Positions 44,694-52,058 of a DNA stretch of 64,000 nt are shown here, one piece after another (position 1 is the first letter of the stretch; each line of letters opens with the position of its first letter). Under the pieces are notes generated by a model. That model was not told where the DNA came from, did no database searches, and was given only the letters and a program-made list of their open reading frames with translations. The translations under genes were made by a program, and so were the position numbers. The stretch is from Natronococcus sp. A-GB7. GTDB taxonomy: Archaea; Halobacteriota; Halobacteria; Halobacteriales; Natrialbaceae. The DNA lies in NCBI RefSeq assembly GCF_029688865.1, contig NZ_JARUKV010000010.1:62001-126000 (forward strand), given 5' to 3'.

Positions 44694-45497
44694 ATGAGGC
44701 GACGTCGAATCCTGGCCGCCGGCGGAGTGGTTGTCGGAACGTCCGTCGCCGGCGCGGCGAGCCGACTGACTGACGGCGCGGAGTTAGTAGCGCGCGCTCG
44801 CGACTCGAGCGACGAGAGTGCGCTCGAGACGAACGCGGAGACGCTGCTGTCCGACACGGTTCACGAGACGACGCTGTACGAGATCGACGCCCCGGCGGAC
44901 GGGCCGACAGTGATGATCTTCGGCGGCGTTCACGGCGACGAGTACAACGGGATCGACGTCGCACGCGAGGTGGTCGACTGGGCTCCCGACGCTGGGACGC
45001 TCGTCACCGTTCCCGAAACCGACCGCGTCGCGGTCGAAAACGACGAACGGGAGGGAGTCGATGGCGACCTGAACCGCCAGTTTCCGGCCGAGGAGGGACC
45101 AGCGAGCGACCTCGCGGTCGGCATCTGGGACGCCGTCGAACGCCACGATCCCGACGTTGTACTGGATCTCCACCGATCGCTCGGCGTCTACGGCGTCCAC
45201 CAGCAGTACGTCGGTCAGGCGTTGTTCTACTCGCCGGGTGCCGACGGAGAATCGATCGCGGCGACGCTCAACGACGAGGCCGTGCCGTGGTATCTCCCGA
45301 TGCACCGGTTCGTCGCCCACGAGAGTCACCTCTCCGGGCCGCTACTGTTCCACGAGACCGCACGGGAACTCGACGCCGCGTCGTATCTCTTCGAGACGAC
45401 CAACTTCCTCCTCGATCGCGAGACGAAAAACGAGATGACGCGAATCGCGACCGCAGCGGTGCTCGACCGACACGGACTGCTCGAGGGGGGTCCGTGA
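44694..45497 (+). CDS. exported succinylglutamate desuccinylase/aspartoacylase-like (M14) enzyme
   Basis: A 267-residue zinc hydrolase of the AstE/AspA group. The N-terminus is a Tat-type signal (RRRRILAAGG then a hydrophobic stretch to ~residue 23), so the enzyme should work outside the membrane. Zinc ligands H80 and E83 are in GGVHGDEYNG and H160 is in VVLDLHRS. DLNRQFP supplies the substrate-binding R128. The substrate might be an N-acyl amino acid or peptide. It is followed by a small membrane protein with overlapping stop and start. Confidence 0.85.
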   Translation: MRRRRILAAGGVVVGTSVAGAASRLTDGAELVARARDSSDESALETNAETLLSDTVHETTLYEIDAPADGPTVMIFGGVHGDEYNGIDVAREVVDWAPDAGTLVTVPETDRVAVENDEREGVDGDLNRQFPAEEGPASDLAVGIWDAVERHDPDVVLDLHRSLGVYGVHQQYVGQALFYSPGADGESIAATLNDEAVPWYLPMHRFVAHESHLSGPLLFHETARELDAASYLFETTNFLLDRETKNEMTRIATAAVLDRHGLLEGGP

Positions 45498-45781
45498 TGG
45501 CGCCGTCGCTTCGACGGGTGCTGACCGCCCCCGCGACGATCGCGACGTTCCTCTTGCTGGTCGTCCCGCTGGCGCTGGGCTGGTTCAGAACGTCGCTGCT
45601 GTCGCCGCTCGCGCTGCCAGGATATCTGATCTACATGGTTGGGTCGGCGATCGGCAATCTCGTCGCGCCGCGGTTCGAACTTTGGGTCTACTGGATCCCG
45701 TTTCTGGCGGGTTCTTACGGCATCGCCGTGACGATCGGTTACGCCGTCGAGCTCTTGGTCGATCGACCCGAGTCGCTCTGA
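45497..45781 (+). CDS. small membrane protein linked to the M14-type enzyme
   Basis: A 94-residue protein with three or so hydrophobic segments (about 10-29, 36-56, 64-86). Its ATG shares one base with the TGA of the M14-type gene, so the two are translationally coupled. The middle GYLIYMVGSAIGNLVAPRFELWVYW is distinctive. I do not recognise a family; it may anchor or assist the exported enzyme. Confidence 0.65.
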   Translation: MAPSLRRVLTAPATIATFLLLVVPLALGWFRTSLLSPLALPGYLIYMVGSAIGNLVAPRFELWVYWIPFLAGSYGIAVTIGYAVELLVDRPESL

Positions 45782-45900
45782 GGTCTTCGTCCTCGACGTC
45801 CCGTCCCGATCGACTCCTTACGCCGAACTTTCGTTCTCTGTGTGCGAACTGCTAGCAAGGCTTATGATGGGTGGACCCATAGCCCCGCGTACACACCGAT

Positions 45901-46239
45901 ATGCCATCCAGGTCCCGACCGCCCCGATCGACCACCCTCTCGCTGTCACACGACGAGCACTGGACGCTTCATCACGTGTTGCTCCACCGAATCGAACAGG
46001 AAGAAACCGCTGCCGACCCGACAGACGTCGACTCGCCGCCCCTCGAGCTGTTTCAGGCGTTCGAGACGATCGACGGCGGAGCGGTCCGGTTTACCGACCC
46101 CCAGCTCGAGGCGATTCAGACGACTCTCGCCAGCTACCAGCGGTCGACGGACTGGTGGGAGCTCGAGCGCGGCGCACTCGAGTCGCTACTCGAGCACGTT
46201 ACGGACGCCCTCGAGACCGATCGGCTGCCAGCCGACTGA
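45901..46239 (+). CDS. conserved haloarchaeal protein, 112 residues
   Basis: A 112-residue soluble protein. Core: LSLSHDEHWTLHHVLLHRIEQEE, then AVRFTDPQLEAIQTTLASYQ and a C-terminal Leu-rich helix. The His-containing HWTLHHVLLHRIE pattern is familiar from haloarchaeal hypothetical proteins (possibly DUF7853, from memory). A TATA-like CTTATGATG lies about 30-40 bases upstream. No function known. Confidence 0.7.
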   Translation: MPSRSRPPRSTTLSLSHDEHWTLHHVLLHRIEQEETAADPTDVDSPPLELFQAFETIDGGAVRFTDPQLEAIQTTLASYQRSTDWWELERGALESLLEHVTDALETDRLPAD

Positions 46240-46339
46240 CTCGAGGGCGTGCGGAGAGAACGGTGCGACGGATACCCCGAGCGACGGCATGGCGCTCGGC
46301 GGTCGTCAGTAGTACAAGCAGCCGATCGTCTCGGCGGCG

Positions 46340-47476
46340 TTAGCAGTCGACCGGAAGGTCGTCGACGGTGCGGTCGCCGCTGAGGTCGTAGTCCTCGCCG
46401 GCGCCGATGCTGCCGTCCGAACTCCCGCCGCTGGTGTCGTCAGCGGACTCGTCGTCGTAGCCGTCATCGTCGTCGTCTTCGTAGCCGTCGTCGTCTTCGT
46501 AGCTGTCGTCGTCGTCTTCGTAGCCGTCGTCGTCGTCGTCGCCATCGGTTTCCTCGGTCGACTCGTCGGCTTCGTCGGCTGACTCGTCGACTTCGTCTGC
46601 GTCGTCAGCGTCGGCTTCGTCGGAGTCCTGAACCTCGGATTCCGTCTGTGGTTCCTCGGCGTCATCGTCGCCGTCGTCCGATTCGGCGTCGGCGTCGTCG
46701 TCAGATTCGGCATCGACGTCTTCATCGTCGGACTCGGCGTCGGCGTCCGTCTCTGCATCGTCCTCGAGTTTGTCCTCGGACTTCTCCCCCTCGGGCGCGG
46801 CGTCGAGACGGGCGTCGAGCCAGTCGATGATCGCCTGGGTTCCGTGGTGTGGCGCGGTCGTGTCGCCGGCCAGCTCGAGCTGTGGCGTATAGGTGATCCC
46901 GTCGTTGCTGGCCAGGGTAGCGACTTCCTCGACCGCCCCGTCGTACTCGCCGGCTTCCGCGCGGTCGATGACGGCGTCGACGTTCGACACGTCGGCAGCA
47001 CGCGCTCGGTTCTCGAGCTCCTCGTAGCTGATGTGTCCCGACGGCATATCCGAGTACGTCTCGGTCACGAACTGCCAGTAGCTGTTCGGGTCCTCGTCCC
47101 AGACGGCGAGTCCGACGGCCGCGAGCCGCGAATCGGTGCCCGAAATGAACGGCTGTGAGGTGTCGCCCGGCTCGTACGCGAGGTTGCAGAACTCGACGTT
47201 GAGTTGACCGTCGGCGACGAACTCCGAGATGATCTCCTGGAGGTTTCCGGAGACGAAGTCCTGGCTCGACGGACACTTGAAGTTCCCGTAGAAGGTTGCG
47301 GTCGGCGCGTCGCTGTTCGTCCCGACCGTCGGATACGTGCGTTCGTCGGCGTCGTCCGGAATCGGTACCCCGTCGGACGATGCGTTCCCGGACGCGACCC
47401 CAGCGAGTCCGAGCAGCGAAACGGCCCCAGTAGTTGTCAGTACACTTCGACGTGTCGTCTGCGACTTCCGTGACAT
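46340..47476 (-). CDS. exported DsbA-like thioredoxin-fold protein with long acidic tail
   Basis: A 378-residue protein. The N-terminus is a Tat signal (TTRRSVLTTTG ... VASGNA). Residues ~45-225 form a DsbA-type thioredoxin domain (ATFYGNFKCPSSQDFVSG ... GITYTPQLELAG, with the cis-Pro as TP). The usual CxxC is CPSS, so the second, resolving cysteine is missing. The last ~150 residues are low complexity: AESDDDADAESDDGDDDAEE, then YEDDDD units, finishing DDLPVDC. ATG 47476 is preferred because GAGGTG lies at good spacing; an upstream in-frame GTG (47485) is the alternative. Confidence 0.85.
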   Translation of the reverse strand: MSRKSQTTRRSVLTTTGAVSLLGLAGVASGNASSDGVPIPDDADERTYPTVGTNSDAPTATFYGNFKCPSSQDFVSGNLQEIISEFVADGQLNVEFCNLAYEPGDTSQPFISGTDSRLAAVGLAVWDEDPNSYWQFVTETYSDMPSGHISYEELENRARAADVSNVDAVIDRAEAGEYDGAVEEVATLASNDGITYTPQLELAGDTTAPHHGTQAIIDWLDARLDAAPEGEKSEDKLEDDAETDADAESDDEDVDAESDDDADAESDDGDDDAEEPQTESEVQDSDEADADDADEVDESADEADESTEETDGDDDDDGYEDDDDSYEDDDGYEDDDDDGYDDESADDTSGGSSDGSIGAGEDYDLSGDRTVDDLPVDC

Positions 47477-48026
47477 CGACTGCACCTCATCAGGGAGGGA
47501 GTATAAACGGGTTCAGCCGTTCTGTACGCTTCCCCGAACTTTACCAAGCTTCTACCCGTTCCAGACATCTCTCGGAACCACAACTGATCGGTGCACTGTT
47601 TCAGTCCGATTCGAGTCGTTGGCGTCGTACCCAGCAAAACGCAAGCAAGCGCCGTCGTTCGCGAGAGCGAACGATTACTCTCACCCCCAATTCGAGTTTC
47701 GATTCTCGAAATGATGTAAGTACAGCAGGCGGTTCCGACTATCCTAACTTCTATTTTGCTGATGTTTATCTAGAGATCGAATGTCGTGGTAACGACTGTC
47801 AGTATCGACCGGCCCCCAGAACTGTATCGGCTCTCGAGACGAGGCTTCTGTCGTATCGGTTACCAAACCCGGCAGCGAGATCCTTTGTCCGGAGGTGGGT
47901 TCGGCGACGGTCGCCCGTCCTGCTACCGTGCCGTGCCGACTCGGAGCGGTTGCGAGAGCGGGGCTCGTCCCGACGGTCGCGTCCTCCGGCGAAGGGGCGG
48001 TTCCTCGAAGCGTCGACGGCCCGATC
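47477..48026. other. 550-base region without a recognised gene
   Basis: Between the DsbA-like gene and pirin. It holds the inverted repeat CGTTCGC-GAGA-GCGAACG (47656-47673). The stretch 47690-47790 is clearly AT-richer than the surroundings, which may mark foreign or decayed sequence. No protein-like frame or RNA gene is seen. Confidence 0.5.
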
Positions 48027-48791
48027 TCAGCGGCCGATCGTTCCGCTGCGGGTGACCGGAGCGTCGGGATCGATACGAAACGCGATCACCGTCGATTCCT
48101 CGGTTGCGGCGACGGACACGTCGGTTTCTCCGGTCACGAGCGCGCTCTCCGTGTACCCGACCGACGCGCCGTCGACCGTGACCGCGCCCTCGAAGACGTA
48201 CAGGTAAGTGTCCCATTCCGGCCGAGGGGGGAGCGTAACGGCCGCGCCGGCGTCGAGACGGCAGTCGTAGCAGTGGACGTCGTTGCGGACGGATAGCGGG
48301 GCCTCGCTGTCTTCGGGACCGAACAGGTGACGCCACTCGTTGCGAACCGCGTCGGGAATCCGCTCGTGCTGGATGCCCGGCTCGAGCTCGAGGCTGTGAG
48401 GACGGACGAATATCTGGAGCATCCGCAGCGGCGGATCGTCTGCGGCGGTTTCCTCGGCGTGCCAGAAGCCGCTGCCGGCGTTCATCACCATCAGGTGGTC
48501 CGGATCCGTGATCAGTTCGTTTCCCTGTCGGTCGTCGTGGCGCATCACGCCCTCGGGAACCCACGAGACGATCTCCTCGTTGCGGTGTTGGTGCATTCGG
48601 ATCACCGTCCCCGGGTCCATGAACGACTCGACGACGGTCGCCAGCGGCCCGTAGCCGTGATCGTCGTGACCGGGAACCGCTCGGCCGGGAAAGTTGAAGT
48701 GCGTCCTGAAGTTGCCCTGATCCTGTGAAACCGCCGTTCGCGGGGCCGTATGGATCTGAAGGTTCGAGCGTGCTGATCCGGACTCGTCCAT
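48027..48791 (-). CDS. pirin family protein
   Basis: A 254-residue bicupin of the pirin family. The N-terminal cupin's metal ligands fit H67 and H69 (RMHQHRNEEIVSWV), H111 and E113 (GFWHAEET). Conserved phrases include GPLATVVESFMDPGT and MRHDDRQGNELI. Pirins may act as quercetinase-like dioxygenases or redox-linked regulators; the role here is unknown. It is transcribed alone. Confidence 0.93.
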   Translation of the reverse strand: MDESGSARSNLQIHTAPRTAVSQDQGNFRTHFNFPGRAVPGHDDHGYGPLATVVESFMDPGTVIRMHQHRNEEIVSWVPEGVMRHDDRQGNELITDPDHLMVMNAGSGFWHAEETAADDPPLRMLQIFVRPHSLELEPGIQHERIPDAVRNEWRHLFGPEDSEAPLSVRNDVHCYDCRLDAGAAVTLPPRPEWDTYLYVFEGAVTVDGASVGYTESALVTGETDVSVAATEESTVIAFRIDPDAPVTRSGTIGR

Positions 48792-48934
48792 TGCCGACGT
48801 TAGCGGTCCCGTGGCTAAATGCGTTCTGAGCGTTCGAATCTCGCACCCTACGTGTGGATAGCGGAGACGAGTACGGGTCGCGAGCGTCGCCCGTTTTGTG
48901 ATGGGTTCTATCTGCCCCGGATTCCGACCGGCGG

Positions 48935-49609
48935 TTAGTCAGAGAGCCCCGGGGAGGGTGCTGGTTCCGCCTCCTCCGGCGTTACGTCGAGTTCCGACGC
49001 GACCAGCGACCGGTACGCGCGACGAAGCCGCTCGGAAAGGGCCTGGTGGGAAACGTCGAGCTCCTCGGAGAGTTCCTGCATCGAAACGTCCCGTGGGATT
49101 TCGAAGTAGCCGTGGTTGATAGCCGCGACGAGGGTTTCGTACTGGTTCTGCGTGAGGCCGGACTGCGAGCCGGTTTCGCCGTTCGTATCGTAGAGGCGGA
49201 TCACCGTCGGCTCGAGGTCCTGTTCCTCGAGTCGGGTGTGAATCGAGCTCGCGTCGCTGCGCTCTTGTACTCGAATATCGAGGATCCAGGAGCGACCCGT
49301 GGCCGAGGCGTCCAGGATAGTTCCGCCCTCCTCGAGCACCAGCTCGAAGAGGTCGATCGTTTTCGGCGCGAACTCGACGTTGTACAGCCACTGTTCGTCG
49401 TCTCCGCTGACCAGCGCGTACTCCTCGATCGTCGAGGCTTCCGCCAGGCCCGTCTCGATCTCCGCTTTCGATGCACCGGAGAGCCACAGATCGTACCCGT
49501 TCGAGACGACCCCGGCCTCCGCTTCGCACGTGAGCGACGGCACGGACTCGAACAGTTCCGCCAGCCCGGTCCCCTCGCTCGAGATCTCGAGATTGATGAT
49601 CGAGGTCAT
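48935..49609 (-). CDS. bacterio-opsin-activator-type HTH regulator (second)
   Basis: A 224-residue protein of the same family as 6111-6788. N-terminal sensor-like region (residues 1-150) and C-terminal HTH_10 (LTQNQYETLVAAINHGYFEIP ... MQELSEELDVSHQALSERLRRAYRSLV). ATG 49607-49609 gives MTSIINLEISSEG, the normal family start. It sits upstream of the pirin gene on the same strand, separated by 143 bases; whether it controls pirin is open. Confidence 0.88.
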   Translation of the reverse strand: MTSIINLEISSEGTGLAELFESVPSLTCEAEAGVVSNGYDLWLSGASKAEIETGLAEASTIEEYALVSGDDEQWLYNVEFAPKTIDLFELVLEEGGTILDASATGRSWILDIRVQERSDASSIHTRLEEQDLEPTVIRLYDTNGETGSQSGLTQNQYETLVAAINHGYFEIPRDVSMQELSEELDVSHQALSERLRRAYRSLVASELDVTPEEAEPAPSPGLSD

Positions 49610-49827
49610 GTGTTCGATTCGAACGACACGCCCCAGTTCCATAGGGGCGGCTCCAAATTTGCTAGCACCGTCAATAGAGAAAGTATCGCTGTGTTACATC
49701 CGATGCCGTAACGACGACCGAGAATCCGTTCCACTTCGGCCTCGGAATCCGGGTCGCTCGAGGTGTCAGACGTCCCGAGTCGACGATCCGGGTCTCGAGC
49801 GAACGGATACCGCCCCAGTGGGGCCGA

Positions 49828-50292
49828 TCAGTCGTCGGCTTCGGTCTCGAGCCGGAACTGCTCGTTTTCGGAGACGGCCTCGAGGACGATACTGGTGTTC
49901 GATCGGGTAAGGTCGGGATCAGTGATCAGGGCCTTGATCTGGTCGTTCATGTCGTCGGTATCCTCGAACTTCCCGATCGCGATGATATCGTAGTCGCCGG
50001 TAACCTCGTAGACGGAGACGATCTGATCGTGATCCCGAAGTGTGGACGTGATCTCCGAGAGGGCGCTTCCGTCCACTTTGAGCTGCATCACGGCGGTCAC
50101 GTCGTATCCGGCGGCGGCGTAGTCGACGACCGGTGTGTATCCCTGGATGACGCCCTCCGCTTCGAGGTCAGAGAGGTGGTTCGAGACGGTCGTGACGGAG
50201 ACGTCGAGCTCCTCGGCGAGGCTCCGAAGGCTGGCGCGTCCGTTCTCGAGCAGTTCGTTTACTAGATCCGTATCGAGGTGTTCGTAGGCCAC
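49828..50292 (-). CDS. Lrp/AsnC-family transcriptional regulator
   Basis: A 154-residue Lrp-type regulator. N-terminal winged HTH (residues 1-50, [21 protein letters not shown]) and C-terminal RAM/ASNC ligand-binding domain ([20 protein letters not shown] ... [19 protein letters not shown]). I chose GTG 50292: it gives a family-like start and a TATA-like element (GTTTAGAC, 50317-50324) is centred 28 bases upstream. The upstream open frame is not family-like. Confidence 0.92.
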   Translation of the reverse strand: MAYEHLDTDLVNELLENGRASLRSLAEELDVSVTTVSNHLSDLEAEGVIQGYTPVVDYAAAGYDVTAVMQLKVDGSALSEITSTLRDHDQIVSVYEVTGDYDIIAIGKFEDTDDMNDQIKALITDPDLTRSNTSIVLEAVSENEQFRLETEADD

Positions 50293-50316
50293 TGCGTAGT
50301 ACGATCTCTCCACTCC

Positions 50317-50324
50317 GTCTAAAC
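50317..50324 (-). promoter_or_regulatory. TATA-like box of the Lrp-type gene
   Basis: On the minus strand GTTTAGAC is centred 28 bases before the GTG at 50292, in a locally AT-richer stretch. It supports a leaderless transcript starting at this GTG. Confidence 0.4.
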
Positions 50325-50568
50325 AGTTACGAACAGTCAGTTTTTCGCCCTCGTATTTGAATTTGCAGTTACCTCCGGCGACTACCCGTTGCCGTTTTGA
50401 CGAGACGTCCACTCGAGCCGATCTGCGTTCTCGCGCACAGCGGCCGATGGGTGTACGGCTCCGGCCCCCTGACACCGACCTGGCGGGACGGCACCTCGCT
50501 TCGCCCACGGCTTCGCTGCTCGCGTTTGGTGGGACCTGCTCACAGCCCGTTCGTCCCCGAGTCGTCGA

Positions 50569-50964
50569 CTGGACTTCGGACAGATTCGAGCGACGCTCGA
50601 GAACGTGCCCGCTTTGCTCGCAGAACCCCGGTCCAGTTCGAATCTGTCGTACCGATCCCCGACGGAACGATGATTCGCTTCGCTCGACAGTTCGTTTCCT
50701 CGGAGATGGGTTGGGGCAGATTTGGACCACGGTCGTTCCGCTACGCTCCACTCCTTAGCTCGAACTACCGACCGTTTTTGACGACGCGGACTCCTCGCGC
50801 TGCTCGTCGTCGTTGTGTCGTCAAAAATGGGTTGGGGCAGATTTGAACCACGCCGAGACGGTCTCGCTCGCTCCCTGCGGTCGCTGCGCGAGTTGCGACT
50901 CGCCTAGTTCAAACTGCCCAACGTAACGAATTTGCTGCTCGCGGATTGCTCGCAGCAAAATTAG
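50569..50964. repeat. array of partial tRNA-Val 3'-end copies and hairpins
   Basis: The 17-base string TGGGTTGGGGCAGATTT, the 3' end of the neighbouring tRNA-Val, occurs at 50707-50723 and 50828-50844 as well as in the tRNA itself (50965-50981). Each extra copy is followed by an inverted, degenerate T-arm copy (50756-50773 and 50905-50922). Between units lies a perfect 11-bp inverted repeat TTTTTGACGAC / GTCGTCAAAAA (50775-50785, 50817-50827). A weaker third unit is near 50576-50650. These look like repeated insertion or duplication products at the tRNA gene. Confidence 0.75.
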
Positions 50965-51039
50965 TGGGTTGGGGCAGATTTGAACTGCCGACTTCCTCCG
51001 TGTGAAGGAGGTATCATAACCGGACTAGATCACCAACCC
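50965..51039 (-). tRNA. tRNA-Val (CAC)
   Basis: On the minus strand a 75-nucleotide cloverleaf folds. The acceptor stem is GGGTTGG / CCAACCC with discriminator A. The anticodon arm is CCTCC-TTCACAC-GGAGG with anticodon CAC, which reads valine codon GUG. The T arm is GGCAG-TTCAAAT-CTGCC. No CCA is encoded. The 3' flank starts CTAATTTTGCTGC and forms a hairpin with a T run, fitting termination. Haloarchaea usually have several tRNA-Val genes. Confidence 0.95.
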
Positions 51040-51117
51040 GCATCCCGTGATATCCGTGCGCTCGACTTAAGCCTTCCTTTCACTTCCGGCTCTCGAGGCC
51101 CCGCGTCGCTCGAGCGA

Positions 51118-51651
51118 TCAGTACTGTGGGGCTTCCTCGGGTTCGCCCTCGCGCTGGTTGACCAGCCGGGCGAACGTGAACAGCCCGTCCGAGAGGCGGT
51201 TGAGGTACTCGACGGTTCGTTCGTTGATCCGCTCGCTCGAGGCCAGCCCGACGGTGCGGCGTTCGGCCCGCCGACAGACCGCGCGGGCGTGGTGAAGCCG
51301 AGCCCCGTGATCGCTGCCGGTGGGCAAAATAAACGAGGTCAGGGGCTCGAGTTCCTCGTCGTACTCGTCGATCCAGTCCTCGATCGTCTCGACGTGGTCG
51401 GCCCGGATCTCGGGGTCGTCCTCGTCGGGATCGGGGTTCGCGAGGTCGGCCTGGACGACGTGGAGGTGGTTCTGGATCGTTCGCAGTCGCTCGTCGACGT
51501 CGTCGTACCCGGTGGGACGCACCGTGCCGACCAGCGCGTTGACCTCGTCGACGGTACCGTAGGCCTCGATCCGCGGATCGGTCTTCGAGACGCGAGTCAT
51601 GTCCCGGAGGTCAGTCTCGCCGTCGTCGCCGCGACCGGTGTAGATCGCCAT
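51118..51651 (-). CDS. cob(I)yrinic acid a,c-diamide/cobalamin adenosyltransferase (PduO-type)
   Basis: A 177-residue ATP:cob(I)alamin adenosyltransferase that makes adenosylcobalamin. The ATP-binding signature YTGRGDDGETDL is at the N-terminus. Characteristic motifs are RIEAYGTVDEVNALVG, FILPTGSDHGARLHHARAVCRRAER and YLNRLSDGLFTFAR. The ATG at 51649-51651 (MAIYTGRG) is chosen to fit the family. No other cobalamin gene is adjacent. Confidence 0.96.
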   Translation of the reverse strand: MAIYTGRGDDGETDLRDMTRVSKTDPRIEAYGTVDEVNALVGTVRPTGYDDVDERLRTIQNHLHVVQADLANPDPDEDDPEIRADHVETIEDWIDEYDEELEPLTSFILPTGSDHGARLHHARAVCRRAERRTVGLASSERINERTVEYLNRLSDGLFTFARLVNQREGEPEEAPQY

Positions 51652-51731
51652 GTCGGGATCGACGGACGGTTTGCACTTAACTTCGCCGTCCACGGCGGCG
51701 ATCGGTCGCCTCCGCTCGCCCGAATCAGTAC

Positions 51732-51739
51732 GTTAAACA
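51732..51739 (+). promoter_or_regulatory. TATA-like box of the CPxCG zinc-ribbon gene
   Basis: GTTAAACA is centred about 28 bases before the ATG at 51763, suggesting a leaderless transcript. Confidence 0.4.
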
Positions 51740-51762
51740 CGCTCGATTCGGTAGTGGCCGGT

Positions 51763-51924
51763 ATGGCCCTGGAACTCGACCACGAGTGTCCGAACTGCGG
51801 GGAGAAGACGTTCTACCGCGCCGCGAGCACGACGGTACACCTCGGCGAGAAGGTCAAGTGGCACTGTCCGGACTGCGACTACGGCTTCGTGCGGATCAAC
51901 GGCATCGACTCGAGCGCGGCCTGA
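51763..51924 (+). CDS. small CPxCG-type zinc-ribbon protein
   Basis: A 53-residue protein with C9/C12 (ECPNCGEKTFY) and C35/C38 (HCPDCDYGFVR), a classic single zinc beta-ribbon. Between them lies TTVHLGEKVKW. Such microproteins are abundant in haloarchaea and some affect growth, biofilm or motility; this one's role is unknown. It is 135 bases ahead of the NADK-fusion gene. Confidence 0.85.
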   Translation: MALELDHECPNCGEKTFYRAASTTVHLGEKVKWHCPDCDYGFVRINGIDSSAA

Positions 51925-52058
51925 GTCGACTCGAGCGGGGATTTTCCCACTCGAGTTTTCGAGGAGCACCGAGTTCGTCACGACTGCGGACGAACCCGGT
52001 CCCGAACAGTCGAGAGCGAACGCCAGACCCATACTCTCGCGGTTCGACGACTCACTCG

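Noticed and set aside
46460-46545. Tandem nucleotide repeats in the DsbA-like gene considered as non-coding repeat
   Set aside because: They encode the YEDDDD part of the tail and keep the frame.
50293-50760. Open frame extending the Lrp-type gene upstream by more than 150 codons
   Set aside because: The added part is Arg/Ser-rich, runs through tRNA-like repeats, and the TATA-like box at 50317-50324 fits a start at 50292.
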